From positions 310,001 to 374,000 of the forward strand of contig CAVSGS010000012.1 in assembly GCA_963727545.1 (NCBI GenBank): a DNA stretch of 64,000 nt, in the 5' to 3' direction. The notes under the pieces were generated by a model. The model had not been told where the DNA came from. It was given only the letters and a program-made list of their open reading frames with translations, and searched no databases. Both the position numbers and the translations under genes were made by a program. Position 1 is the first letter of the stretch. Each line of letters begins with the position of its first letter. Origin of the DNA: Flexifilum sp963727545. GTDB taxonomy: Bacteria; Chloroflexota; Anaerolineae; Aggregatilineales; Phototrophicaceae. Shown one piece after another: positions 1 through 9,228 of this stretch.

Positions 1-73
1 TTTTCTCATAGCCGTAAGTCCGCATGAATTTCTCCATGCGGTAGGCAAGGGGATTGATCCGTTGATCCTGCAC

Positions 74-136
74 TTGCGTCTGCTCCAGAGCTGTCGTATT
101 GAGGCATCATGATAACCTGCTTTGGAGCAGACGCAA
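74..136. repeat. 14-bp perfect inverted repeat near left edge
   Basis: Bases 74-87 (TTGCGTCTGCTCCA) are repeated in reverse complement at 123-136, separated by 35 bases. The arms could form a long hairpin or be remnants of element ends. The first 296 bases otherwise contain no convincing gene; the open frame across 122-406 is low-complexity and antisense to the next gene. Confidence 0.5.
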
Positions 137-221
137 TGGTTGATCAATCGTCGGCAGCGGGGAGCAGTGAGGAGATCGCTACTGAGCGGATCCGCTTCGC
201 GATCCGTCAATCGGCTTTTCT

Positions 222-250
222 CCCCTCTCCCCGCTTGCGTGGGAGAGGGG
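222..250. repeat. GC-rich palindrome downstream of the transpeptidase gene
   Basis: CCCCTCTCCC at 222-231 pairs perfectly with GGGAGAGGGG at 241-250 around a 9-nt loop. It lies just beyond the 3' end of the leftward transpeptidase gene, so it may end or protect that transcript. No clean U-run follows, so it is not a textbook Rho-independent terminator. Palindromes of this CT/GA-rich kind are often dispersed intergenic repeats. Confidence 0.5.
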
Positions 251-296
251 CAGGAGGTGAGGGGTTATCAGGGCATCCCTACTAAATTGCCCTCAA

Positions 297-1322
297 CTAG
301 CGATAGTCGCCGCTGCTGTAGACGTAGACCGCCGGACCGGGATCGTTGGGGATCGAAAGGTCGATTTCTGACGACGCCCAGTTATACAGCCAGTTGGCAT
401 CGGTGATCGACAGGTTGACGCAGCCGTGACTGTGGCGATAGCCAAAACCGTCGTGCCAGTAGGTGCCGTGCAAACCGATGTCGTGATCGAAATACATCGT
501 CCACGGGACTTCCTGAAGGTAGTAGAAATCAGGCTTGCCGAAAGCCCCGCTCATGAGCGTGCGCGGAAAGCGGACGTAGACGTGAAATAAGCCTTCTTCC
601 GTGCCCCAATCAGCGAGACCGGACGAGACCAGTGTAGCGAAGACCGGGGTTGAATTCTCGTAAGCGATCGCGACCTGCTCGTAGAGATCCACGCCGACCC
701 ATTTGACCGTATCGACGTCGGCGGGACGGTCAACCGGCAGCACGCGCGCGATCTTGCGCTGTTCGACCCACTGATCGACTCCGACCTGATACCAATCCCA
801 GCCATCAACGTTGACGGTCGCGTAGATATTGACGACGGTATAGCGCAAGATCGCCAGCGTCCCGGCGAGCGGCTCCGCACCGGGGGTAGCGCTCGGCACG
901 GCGTTGACCAGAATCCACGCGATCGGGTAGGGCAGTTCGGCGGGGAGTTCGACCCCGGCATAGCGTGAAGGCAGAACCTGCTCTAGCTTGTCGGTCGGAA
1001 TCCACTGGGCATCGTTGATCTGTGTCCAGCCGTCGACCTGATTCTGGATGGTGACATAGTTGAAGCCCGCATCGAGGTGATCGACGACATTGCCGTTAGG
1101 CGCGTCGTAGATGTCGACGGCATCCAGCACGCGAAAATAGCTGCGGTCGTAGAGCATTTGCTCGTCAGGGTAATGCTGGACGACCTCCGGTTTGGGGTAA
1201 GCGAGGATTTGCTCGGCAGGCAGACCGGTACAAGGGTCGCTGCATGCGTCGTCGGCATGGACGACCAGCGCTCCGAACAGCAGAACGATCAATAATCCGA
1301 GCCGTATGAATTGCCGAGCCAT
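297..1322 (-). CDS. Secreted L,D-transpeptidase (YkuD/ErfK family) with SH3-like N-terminal region
   Basis: 341 aa. Residues 1-23 form a Sec signal peptide (basic start, hydrophobic core, VHA before DD). Residues about 55-185 hold two SH3b-like segments, probably for cell-wall binding. The C-terminal third is a YkuD domain with the hallmark SHGCVNL box; the catalytic Cys is residue 301, and HGTYW lies upstream as in the family. Such enzymes form 3-3 peptidoglycan cross-links or attach proteins to the wall. The ATG at 1320-1322 opens the signal peptide, so the start is secure. It is divergent from the SH3 gene at 1555 with about 230 bp between. The family is certain; the exact substrate is not. 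Confidence 0.9.
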   Translation of the reverse strand: MARQFIRLGLLIVLLFGALVVHADDACSDPCTGLPAEQILAYPKPEVVQHYPDEQMLYDRSYFRVLDAVDIYDAPNGNVVDHLDAGFNYVTIQNQVDGWTQINDAQWIPTDKLEQVLPSRYAGVELPAELPYPIAWILVNAVPSATPGAEPLAGTLAILRYTVVNIYATVNVDGWDWYQVGVDQWVEQRKIARVLPVDRPADVDTVKWVGVDLYEQVAIAYENSTPVFATLVSSGLADWGTEEGLFHVYVRFPRTLMSGAFGKPDFYYLQEVPWTMYFDHDIGLHGTYWHDGFGYRHSHGCVNLSITDANWLYNWASSEIDLSIPNDPGPAVYVYSSGDYR

Positions 1323-1554
1323 GGAAGTTATCCTCTATGCTTTAATGCCGGTGCGTTAACCTAGTTATAGCAGAAGGCGGCTAAACGCTTCAACGTCGGC
1401 TTGCCTACGGCTGAGCGGCTGGTCGCACACGATGTGGATTTCGACAGCTTAACAGCGCAAATCGCGGTTTTTGCCTATACTTAATAAAATACTGTAGCTT
1501 TAGTTGCTGTGGTTTTCTACGCCGGTGTAGAGGCACATAACGAGAGGGGTTCTT

Positions 1555-2491
1555 ATGGCACGCAGATTATTCGGTTTGGTCATCCTCATCAGTTTGTCGT
1601 TGGGCTTATTCACCCAATCCGCGTTCGCGTCGGCGACGGCGCAGGCACAGTACGTCGTGCCGAAACTCGTCGTGAACACGAGTTTCCTGAACGTTCGCAG
1701 CGGTGATGGTCCGCAGTACACGATTGTGGCAACCGTGGTCGGCGGGACGGACCTGCCGGTTCTGGGCATGAACAGCGATGGCTCGTGGTATTTGGTGACA
1801 ACGCCGGTCGGTTCCGGTTGGGTGGACGTCTCGTTCACGCTGCCGCGCGGCGATTTCTCGAATGTCCCGGTGATCGACGTGGTCGCTCCGGCGCAAAGTC
1901 TACCGACACCGCTGACGATCGGGCTGCCGCAGTATGCCTCGAATCCGATCATCGCTTCCGCTCAAAACTGGGTCACGACGACGATGCGGGGCAAGCTGAA
2001 CGTCCTCACTGTCAACTTGCTGACGCAGCCGTTCGAACTCCGCGCCAATCATCGGGCTGATCTTCAAAGACACCAATCTTGAATTTCCGGTGTTAGGTTA
2101 TGCTTATGATGATGTTGGCATCCATTGGGTTTCGATCTTCGTTCCCAACATGGGAACCGGCTGGATCGCAGCGGATAAGCTCGACATTTACGACACCGCG
2201 CCCGCCAGCACCGACACCGCAGCAACGATCGCGGGTGTGCCGGTTCCGGTTGTCGGGTCAGCCCACATCGTCGTGAACACGAGCTACCAGAACATTCGTA
2301 GTGGTCCCGGCGGTGGTTTTGGCGTGATTGCGACGGTTCCGGGTGGCACCACCTTCTATCCGGTTGGCGTGACGAAGGATGCCAGTTGGTATTTGGTTCG
2401 TGGCGACTTCGGGCAGGGGTGGATTTCCAGTGAGTTTGTGCTATTCAGGGGTGTATTTAGCAGCGTCCCCGTAATTTACTATGCTAATTAG
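1555..2491 (+). CDS. Secreted protein with two SH3b domains (frame broken near 2040)
   Basis: Signal peptide about residues 1-29, then an SH3b domain (VVNTSFLNVRSG...GSWYLV), a middle region, and a second SH3b domain (VVNTSYQNIRSG...ASWYLV). The reading frame changes at about 2037-2042: upstream is frame 1, downstream frame 2, and the span (937 nt) is one base over a multiple of three. Removing one C in CTCCGCG near 2040 restores continuity (FEL then APIIGLIF). The downstream half has no RBS of its own, so this is one gene with a one-base insertion, probably a sequence error. RBS AGAGGGG precedes the ATG. Likely an envelope protein; no enzymatic domain seen. Confidence 0.8.
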
Positions 2492-2516
2492 CAGCTGTGA
2501 GGATTGAGCAAAACCC

Positions 2517-2873
2517 ATGCGTATCATCTACATTGAGGACAACCTCGCCAACGTCGCTCTAATTGAGCGGATTTGCCACATGAACGAAGACGAGCTGGTC
2601 ACCTACAATGAGGCTGAGTCAGCTTTGTCGGCGATCGACCCCGGTTCAGCAGATTTGATCCTGATGGACTTGAATCTGGGTCCGCGGAGCATGGATGGTC
2701 TGCGCTTGACCCGGATGCTCCGGCAAAAAGGCGTCGATGAACCGATCGTGGCGATCACTGCTTATGATACGATGGGATATGCCGATCAATACGTGGCGGC
2801 AGGCTGCAACGATTACGTGCGCAAACCCGTGTCGATTCGGGGAATGTTGAACCTGATTAACGGGTATCGCTAA
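2517..2873 (+). CDS. Stand-alone response regulator receiver (CheY-like)
   Basis: 118 aa, receiver domain only. Acidic pocket E7/D8, phospho-acceptor D51 (LILMDLNLG), switch T81 and conserved K103 (VRKPVS) are all present, so phosphorylation should be possible. No output domain follows, so it must act by protein-protein contact. It starts 25 nt after the SH3 gene on the same strand, but no histidine kinase is adjacent; the only kinase trace in the window is the remnant at 46928. A strong hairpin follows at 2902. The LNLGPRSMDG loop resembles single-domain receivers of DivK/CheY type. Confidence 0.9.
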   Translation: MRIIYIEDNLANVALIERICHMNEDELVTYNEAESALSAIDPGSADLILMDLNLGPRSMDGLRLTRMLRQKGVDEPIVAITAYDTMGYADQYVAAGCNDYVRKPVSIRGMLNLINGYR

Positions 2874-2901
2874 GCCGCTCACAGCTCAATAACGTTCAAA
2901 G

Positions 2902-2939
2902 CAAAGACATCTCAGGCGCTTCCAAATGAGATGTCTTTG
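2902..2939. terminator. Bidirectional terminator hairpin between convergent genes
   Basis: A 13-bp perfect stem (2902-2914 with 2927-2939; core AAAGACATCTCA) encloses a 12-nt loop. It lies between the receiver gene and the leftward IMPACT-family gene, and A/T-rich arm ends on both sides would give U-tracts in either direction. Well placed to stop both convergent transcripts. Confidence 0.75.
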
Positions 2940-2950
2940 TTGCTTCTTAC

Positions 2951-3559
2951 CTACATGGCGATGGGTTCGATTTTGCCGGCAGTGAGTTCGGTTAGGTCAG
3001 CCGTGAACGCCTCGACGTAATCGGCGGGGAAGGTGGCAAGGACGGTCACTTCACCGGCGAAAGTCTCGTCATCGACGATGCCGCCATGCTGGGCGATCAG
3101 CCGTTTAACCTGTTCGAAGTAGTGATAGGGCACTTCGATGCCGAGCGTTTGCGTCTCGATCTTGCGGGTCGTGACCAGCGACTCCAGCCCGGTACGCGCG
3201 CCTTCACTGTAGGCGCGGACGAGTCCGCCGGTGCCGAGTTTGGTGCCGCCGAAGTAGCGCGTCACGACCACGATCACGTCGCCGATGCCGGAACCCCGCA
3301 GCACCGCCAGCACGGGCGGTCCTGACGTCCCCGACGGCTCACCGTCGTCGCTCATCCCCTCGATCACCGAATTGCCGAAACCAACACGATAGGCATAAAC
3401 ATGATGATTAGCATCGGGCATTTCGGCGCGCACGTTGGCGAGAAAGGCTTTCGCTTCGTCCACCGTCGTCACCGCTCCCACTGTCGTGACGAAACGCGAG
3501 TTGCCAGCGGTCGTCGTCACCCGATTAGTCTGCGCCGGGATCAGATAACCATCGCTCAT
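2951..3559 (-). CDS. IMPACT/YigZ family protein (UPF0029)
   Basis: 202 aa from ATG 3557-3559. The UPF0029 core is clear: VYAYRVG, SDDGEPSGTSG, VVVTRYFGGTKLGTGGLVRAY; a C-terminal ferredoxin-like domain (DUF1949 type) follows. In other organisms IMPACT homologues modulate Gcn2/translation stress; the bacterial role is poorly defined. The start codon overlaps the stop of the upstream ATPase as ATGA (3556-3559), indicating translational coupling. The open frame continues upstream of this ATG, but that part is antisense-like noise inside the ATPase gene. Confidence 0.88.
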   Translation of the reverse strand: MSDGYLIPAQTNRVTTTAGNSRFVTTVGAVTTVDEAKAFLANVRAEMPDANHHVYAYRVGFGNSVIEGMSDDGEPSGTSGPPVLAVLRGSGIGDVIVVVTRYFGGTKLGTGGLVRAYSEGARTGLESLVTTRKIETQTLGIEVPYHYFEQVKRLIAQHGGIVDDETFAGEVTVLATFPADYVEAFTADLTELTAGKIEPIAM

Positions 3560-4678
3560 GACGGATCGGGGTTGGATTCGACGTAGACGCGGAAGACCGG
3601 CGGCGCAATTTCGAGCCGCTGCTGGCTTTTGTCGAGCCGGAGCAGCCGCTTCTGCATCAGCATAGCGACGGCGTGCTCGGTTTCCGGGCTGACGTTGTAG
3701 GGCGTCAAACGTGCGACTGCCTTGAGGACGTACTGCTCGGAGCGATTGAGGCTCGTCCAGACGGTCGCGCATTCGGTGCGAATGGCGCTGCGGACTTCCA
3801 GCGCTTCGGCGAGCGTATCGACTGATTCGGTCGCCGGAGCGACGTTGCTCATTTCCTCAAGCGAGGCGAAACCGGCGCGCAGCAATCCGGCGTAACGTCC
3901 GGTTGCTTGCAGCAGCAGTTCATTGACGTTATCCGGGAAAGACGCGCTGGCGGCGGCGCGATAGTTCGGCGAGCATCTTGCGGGCGTCCTTGTCGTTGTA
4001 AGGACCGACGTAGAGGACGTTATCGGTGAAAAGCTCGATGAATGATTCGATGTCCAGCGCCGGGAGTTCGAAGCGCTCGACCAGCGTCGGCAGCGGTGAG
4101 CGGGTGAAGGTCAGGTAAACGAGCTGGCGCTTGTTCCCGTCGCGGATGCCGCGTAGAGTCTGGAAGAATTTGACCGGCACCTGCTTGAGCAGTTCCTCGA
4201 ATTCGTCGAACATGAAGACGATCTTGTAGCCCTGCCGCAGGAAAAACTGCAAGCCGACCTCGAAGTAGCGCAGCGCCATGTAGGCGTAAAGTGGATTGGT
4301 GCCGTTTTGGAGCGCGAGATAGGTCTCGTAAAAACGGTTCGCCTCGTTTTCCGGGAGCATGTCGAACGGGTAGAACGCCAGAAACAGACGGTGCATCAGC
4401 AGTTCGTAGCCCGCCCAACAGCCGTGCGGATCGTTCTTGTCGGGTGGCAGCGGACCGAGCATATTGGCATCAATGGTGATGAACTTGACCCGCTGTGCTG
4501 CCTCTGCGCCAAGATAATGCTCGTGCACATGCGGATCGCTCAGGTGGGCGATCAGGTTGGATTTGCCCACGCTGCCGATGCCGACCAGCGAGCAGGAGGT
4601 CGATCCGGCGACGTGCTTCATGATGGTATCGACTTCTTCTTTGCGAAAATCCAACTCGTATTGACGCGTCGGGTTCAT
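3556..4678 (-). CDS. AAA/STAND-type ATPase with C-terminal winged helix (frame broken near 3950)
   Basis: N-terminal P-loop ATPase: Walker A GIGSVGKSN, Walker B IVFMFDEFEE, then TFTRSPLP as a sensor-like stretch. The C-terminal part (LNRSEQYVLKAVARL...) reads like a winged-helix domain, as in Orc/Cdc6-like and other Chloroflexota ATP-binding proteins. The two parts lie in different frames; the switch is in the GCC-repeat tract at about 3945-3960, and the span of 1123 nt is one base over a multiple of three. Joining the frames gives LAELSR-AAASASFPDNVNELLLQATG. ATG 4678 is preferred over TTG 4714 because a probable -10 box covers 4715-4720. Couples to the IMPACT gene by ATGA overlap. Function unknown. 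Confidence 0.7.
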
Positions 4679-4714
4679 CGTCCGTCCGATCTTTGCCAGA
4701 GAGTCCGTTGCCAA

Positions 4715-4723
4715 ATTCTAGCA
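4715..4723 (-). promoter_or_regulatory. Extended -10 promoter for the ATPase-IMPACT operon
   Basis: On the minus strand TGC-TAGAAT gives an extended -10 element (TG-N-TAGAAT). Transcription would start near 4708, about 30 nt before ATG 4678. No good -35 hexamer is visible. Confidence 0.4.
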
Positions 4724-4765
4724 CAGATGAGAGAATAGGACGCTTCCAATCAATAGGTCATCAGA

Positions 4766-5491
4766 GTGCAGTCCATGCAGCGCGAGCGCAATTTCAAGTA
4801 TCTTGACTACATTATGGTCTTGTTCGTCACGGTACTGCTGCTGAGCAATTTGCTGAGCAGCGCTAAACTGATCGATATCGGGCTGAGCATCGGCTCGGTG
4901 CCGCTGTTTTTCGACGCCGGAACGCTGGTGTTTCCGGTCTCGTACATTTTCGGCGACATCCTCACCGAAGTCTATGGCTATCGTCGGTCGCGGCGGGTGA
5001 TCTGGTCGGGCTTCTTCGCTACCGCGCTGATGGGCTTCTTCGTCTGGCTGGCGGGGGTTCTGCCGGGTGAAGCGGGCTGGCAGGCGAGCGTCGGACAAGA
5101 TGCCTACAACCTGATCCTCGGCGGGATTTCGGGCTTGGTCGTCGCCAGCCTCGCCGCCTATTTCATGGGCGAGTTCAGCAACAGCTACATTATGGCGCGC
5201 ATGAAGATCCTGACCAAAGGGCGCTGGGTATGGATGCGGACCATCGGCAGCACGCTGGTGGGCGAGGGCATCGACTCGGTGACCTTCTTCACGATTGCGA
5301 CGGCGTTGGGCGTGTTCCCGCCGGAGGCGTGGGTGTCACTGGTGGTAACAAATTACATCCTCAAGGTGGGGATCGAAGTGGTCATGACACCGATCACGCT
5401 GCAAGTGATCCGCTGGCTCAAGCGCAGCGAGAACGAGGATTACTACGACTACAACACCGATTTCAACCCGTTCCGCGTTGGCGACGTATAG
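4766..5491 (+). CDS. yhhQ: Queuosine precursor transporter (YhhQ/QPTR family)
   Basis: 241 aa integral membrane protein with about six hydrophobic segments. Family motifs: FPVSYIFGDILTEVYGY, GEFSNSYIMARMKI and STLVGEGIDSVTFF. YhhQ imports preQ0/preQ1 for tRNA queuosine synthesis. Start is GTG 4766, with AGG about 8 nt upstream; ATG 4775 (MQRERNF) is an equally possible start nine bases later. The gene is divergent from the ATPase with only about 90 bp between ATG codons. No queuosine biosynthesis genes are nearby, which suggests salvage, but that is inference from this window only. Confidence 0.88.
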   Translation: MQSMQRERNFKYLDYIMVLFVTVLLLSNLLSSAKLIDIGLSIGSVPLFFDAGTLVFPVSYIFGDILTEVYGYRRSRRVIWSGFFATALMGFFVWLAGVLPGEAGWQASVGQDAYNLILGGISGLVVASLAAYFMGEFSNSYIMARMKILTKGRWVWMRTIGSTLVGEGIDSVTFFTIATALGVFPPEAWVSLVVTNYILKVGIEVVMTPITLQVIRWLKRSENEDYYDYNTDFNPFRVGDV

Positions 5492-5509
5492 GCTAGAAGA
5501 AAACAGCCC

Positions 5510-5583
5510 AACCACAAAGGGCACAAAGAACACAGAGAGTTCTTTCCGCGAATTTCTTTGTGTCCTTTGTGCCCTTTGTGGTT
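5510..5583. repeat. Long imperfect palindrome with CAAAG/CTTTG tandem units
   Basis: Left arm (from 5510, AACCACAAAGGGCACAAAG) pairs with the right arm ending at 5583 over 19 perfect base pairs, then imperfectly over about 10 more. Each arm is built of a repeated CACAAAG-type unit. It separates the convergent yhhQ and pyrF genes and can act as a terminator both ways (A-run follows on the right). Read as protein it gives the well-known meaningless NHKGHKGHKE / LCSLCPLW patterns, a sign of a dispersed repeat. Confidence 0.7.
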
Positions 5584-5594
5584 AAAAAATCCAG

Positions 5595-6414
5595 CTAACG
5601 ATACTGGTTGATCTCGTCGCGGAGCGCGCGGGCTTCGGCGGCGGGATCCTCGGCGAAGATGACCGAGCGGGCGGCGTTGATGATCATGCCGCGCTTGGCG
5701 CTGTTCACGCCCGCCTTGACCGCTGCTTCGACGCTGCCGCCTTGCGCGCCGATGCCCGGCACGAGCAGCGGCATCTCGCCGACGATTTGCGCGAATCTGG
5801 CGCAGTTCGTCGGGGTAGGTCGCACCGACGACGAGCATACAATTCCCGTTCCCGTTCCAATCGCGGCTGACCGTTTCGGCAACGACCTGCCAGAGTGGTT
5901 TGTCGCCAACCTGTAAATCCTGAAGCTCGCCCGCGCCGGGATTCGACGTCCGGCAGAGGATGATACAGCCTTTATCGCTGCGCTCGAGGAAGGGCTGAAG
6001 CGCCTCGCTGCCGAGGTAGGGATGCAGCGTGATGGCGTCGAAGCCCAGCCAGTCGAAGATCGCGGTGACGTAGCCTTCGTTGGTCGAGCCGATGTCGGCG
6101 CGTTTGGCGTCGCAGATGGTCAGGATGTCCGGGTGCTCAGCGTGCAGGTAGTCGAGGGTCAGCTTGAGGTCGCGCAAGCCCGCGTCGCCGCGCGCCTCGT
6201 AGAAGGCGATGTTGGGCTTGTAGGCGCTGACGTAAGGGTGAGTCTGCTCGATGATCCAGCGGTTGAAGGCGAACTGCGGATGGTCGGCGGCGCGGAACTG
6301 CTCCGGCAAGCGCTCGACGGCGCTGTCCAATCCGACGCACAGCAGCGATTCGACGGCAGCAGCGCGGTGATCATACTTCTCGATGACGGAGGTCAGCTCA
6401 ACTTGATCGGACAA
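5595..6414 (-). CDS. pyrF: Orotidine 5'-phosphate decarboxylase (frame broken near 5787)
   Basis: Catalyses OMP to UMP, last step of de novo UMP synthesis. Long PyrF type: LLCVGLDS at the N-terminus, SAYKPNIAFYEARG, catalytic block ICDAKRADIGST (K/D/K array), then VGATYPDELRQIR and, in the next frame, IVGEMPLLVPGIGAQGG and INAARSVIFAED. The span of 820 nt is one base over; deleting one A from the AAA at 5786-5788 joins the frames (RQIRAIVGEMPLL). Start TTG 6414 is preferred: GGAG lies 8 nt upstream and it overlaps the pyrE end by 17 bp; TTG 6444 is an alternative. Last gene of the leftward pyr operon, followed by the palindrome at 5510. Confidence 0.85.
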
Positions 6415-7027
6415 TTTGGTCGCTCCATTCTCTGATCGTGGCAATGGCTTCGGGTGAGAGGCGCTGCTGATCGCGCGCGGCGTCGAGCAGGGCGGGCAGG
6501 CTCGTCAGCGAGATCAGCGGCAGGTCGGCGGCGGCGAAAGCGGCGGTCGCTTGGGGAAATCCGTAGCTGAAAATGGTGAAGCAGGCGACCACGTCCGCGC
6601 CTTCGGCGCGCAGCGCCTCGACGCCGGACAAGCTGCTGCCGCCGGTGGTCACGAGGTCTTCGATCAGCAGGACGCGCTTGCCGCTGACCTCGCCACCCTC
6701 GACGCGGCGTTTCATGCCGTGCTCTTTGGGCTGCTTGCGCACGAAGACCGATGGCTGTTCCAGCGCATAGGCGAGGGCGGCGCTGTGCGGGATGCCGCCC
6801 GTCTCGATCCCGGCGATCACGTCGAAGGCGAGGGCTTGGGCGTCAATCTCGGCGCGAAAGGCGTCGATGATGCGATGCCACGCTTCCGGCGTGAAGGGTA
6901 GGCGGCGGTTATCGACGTAGAAGGGCGCGACGATGCCGGATTTGAAGGTTACCGGCGCGTCGGGCGAAAAGACGACGTTCCCGGCAGCGAGCAGCGTCGC
7001 GGCGACGATCTGCTGGGTCGTGCTCAT
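6398..7027 (-). CDS. pyrE: Orotate phosphoribosyltransferase
   Basis: 209 aa. Converts orotate and PRPP to OMP. The PRPP-binding loop VLLIEDLVTTGGSS is intact, with IETGGIPHSAALA and FVRKQPKEHG in family positions. ATG 7025-7027 overlaps the pyrD stop as ATGA; the 3' end overlaps pyrF by 17 bp. This tight packing implies one mRNA with translational coupling. The frame is intact, unlike pyrF, pyrD and pyrC on either side. Confidence 0.92.
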   Translation of the reverse strand: MSTTQQIVAATLLAAGNVVFSPDAPVTFKSGIVAPFYVDNRRLPFTPEAWHRIIDAFRAEIDAQALAFDVIAGIETGGIPHSAALAYALEQPSVFVRKQPKEHGMKRRVEGGEVSGKRVLLIEDLVTTGGSSLSGVEALRAEGADVVACFTIFSYGFPQATAAFAAADLPLISLTSLPALLDAARDQQRLSPEAIATIREWSDQIVRSS

Positions 7028-8145
7028 GGGCGGATCTCCTGTTCAATTAGGGCGGCGGCGAGCGGTCCGCGATAGATCACACTCGAATAATACTGCATGG
7101 CGCGGACGCCGTGCTGCGGCGAAGGCGCGGAAAGTCGCGCCATCGAGCACGCCGCCGCAGGCGATCACGTCGAGATCATAGCCACGCGCAGCTTTCTCGT
7201 CAGTGAGTAGGGCAACGGCACGCAGCGCGGCTTGATGCAGACTTCCGCCGGCGAGTCCGGCGGTTACACCTTCGGGTGCGTCGTCCGGCGCGGGCGCAGC
7301 CAGCGTGTTGGTGGCAATCACGGCGGCGACGCCGGTTTCAGCGAAGGCGCGCAGCAGCACGCGATACTGCTCGTCGGCGAGCGCCGGACTGATCTTGACC
7401 CACAGCGGAATCTGTTGGGCACTGAGCAGTTCGACGACCGCCGCGCAGAGGGCACGGGCGCGGGCTTCGGTCTGGTGGCTGCCGGGATCGTCCTCGGTAT
7501 TGGGGCAGCTCAGGTTGAGCGTGAACCACGATGGGCGCACGTCGCGTTCGAGGAACGCTTGCAGCGACTTCAAGACCTCCCGACGCTCCTGATCGGCATC
7601 GGTGACACCGGGGCTAACGGCAATATTGATGCCGAAGATCGGCGGCAGATCGCGGCGGCGCTGTGCCAGAAACTCGGCGGCGGCGCGCGCGCCGGGGTTC
7701 TTCAAGCCAACGCGGTTCTGCGTCGAGCGGGTCGCCGGGTCACGCCAGACGACGACGCCCGGATTGCCGAGCCGGGGATAGCGCGTGAAGGAGCCAAACT
7801 CGACCGCGCCGACGAGCAGCGGCATTGTCCGCCAACCGGGGATGATATTGCGCGTTAACGCTCTTTGCGCCGCAGCTTCGTCGACAAAGCCTTCGCCCTT
7901 GACGAAGCCCGCCGCAAGGATCAGCGGGTGGTGCAGCGTCACGCCGCCGACGCGCAGCGGATGTTCGTAGAAGGCGACGTCGTGCGTCCAGCGGATCGGT
8001 AGATGCAGCCAGCGCTGCTGATCCGAGCCACGCCAGCAAGGCGCAAGATCGCTTCGTGCGACTTCTGCGCGTTGGTATGGGCGATCAGGCGCGGCAGGAT
8101 CAGCGTCGTCAGCGCGCGGTAGAGGGCGAGAAAAGCGTTGTGCAT
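7024..8145 (-). CDS. pyrD: Dihydroorotate dehydrogenase (two frame breaks)
   Basis: FMN enzyme oxidising dihydroorotate to orotate. The N-terminal segment MHNAFLALYRALTTLILPRL is followed by IAHTNAQKSHEAILRLAG, like the membrane-associating extension of quinone-dependent (class 2) enzymes; then ILAAGFVKGEG, QNRVGLKNPGARAA, LNLSCPNTEDDPG, WVKISPAL and VIACGGVLDG. Two compensating breaks: a -1 near 8031-8040 (frame switch between RLAG and GSDQQRW) and a +1 near 7115 (FAA to HGVRAMQYYSSVIYRGPLA). Net length 1122 nt is divisible by three. The stop overlaps pyrE ATG as ATGA; the start overlaps the pyrC stop as TAATG. The active-site base position reads Cys (SCPN), as in class 1 enzymes, despite the class 2-like N-terminus. 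Confidence 0.85.
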
Positions 8146-9228
8146 TAGTCTTCGTAGACCTGTTCCGGCGCGAGGTCGTGCCCAAAACCGGACTCGACTA
8201 ATACGTTTTCGCCGTCGTAAACCTGCGTGCCGCGAATCCAGACGCCGGTTACGCGACCGGGGACGCGCATCCCGGCGAAGGGCGACCAGCCGCAGAGCGT
8301 GTGCAAGTTGGCGTTGTCGATGACGTAGTGGGCGTCGAGGTCGACCAGCGTGTACGTGTCGGGCGGCGGATCGAGATGGAAAATCCGCTGCGGATTGGTC
8401 GCGACCAGCGCGATCAACTGGTCGGTGGTCAGGCGTCCTTGCTCGACGGCAAGGCAGAGCAGCGGGAGCGTCGTCTCCAAACCGGGGACGCCGTAGGGCG
8501 GATTATCGGACTCTTTCTCGGCGATGGTGTGGGGCGCGTGGTCGGACTCGATCACGTCGACGATGCCATCGGCGACGGCTTGCCAGAGCGCGTCAACGTC
8601 GGCTTGGGTTTTGAGCGTCGGCTTCATCAATCCGAACGCGCCCAAGCGGGAGACGTCGGCTTCGGTCAGATAAAGATGATGCGGCGTGACGCCGATGCTG
8701 ACGGGCAGCCCTTCAGCTTTCGCCGCGCGCAGCAGATCGATTTCGGCGCGGGTGCTGATGTGGCAGAAGTGGGTCTGACGGCGGTAGCGGCGGACAATTT
8801 CGAGAATTTCGGCGACGGTTTCGCCTTCGGCGTGGACGGCGATCGGTTTGCCCGATGCCCACGCGCGATAGTGCAGCGCCCGCTGCCCCTGATCGGCGAT
8901 CAGCAGCGTGCCGGTGGTCGCGTTGTTGTACATCTTCAAGCCGACGACCTCGTCGGCGACGCCGAAGTATTCCTTGTCGTTGTTGGTCTGCGATGCGCCG
9001 AAGTACAAGCCCCAGTCGCAGACAGCTTGACGCGCGATGGCGTCGCGCTTGGTCGCCAGCGCTCGCAGCGGAGATGGTCGGCGGGGGCGTGTTGGGCATG
9101 TCGAGCACCGCCCAATAACCACCCGCGAGGGCGGCGGCGGTCTCGCTGGCAAAGGTCGCCTTGTGCGACCATTCCAGATCGCGCAGATGCACGTGCGGAT
9201 CGAGCATTCCGGGGATCTTTAAAATCAT
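8145..9228 (-). CDS. pyrC: Dihydroorotase (frame broken near 9063)
   Basis: Zinc amidohydrolase forming dihydroorotate from carbamoyl aspartate. Metal motif DPHVHLRD, carboxylated-Lys motif VGLKMYNN, His ligands in CHIST and TPHHLYLTE, and catalytic ESDHAPHT are all visible, as in CAD-type dihydroorotases. N-terminal residues 1-55 are in one frame and the rest in another; the switch is near 9060-9066 (PTISA to LATKRDAIARQ) and the 1084-nt span is one base over, equivalent to +1. ATG 9226-9228 overlaps the pyrB stop (ATGA). A long antisense frame on the plus strand across 8301-9866 is an artefact of codon bias. Confidence 0.88.
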
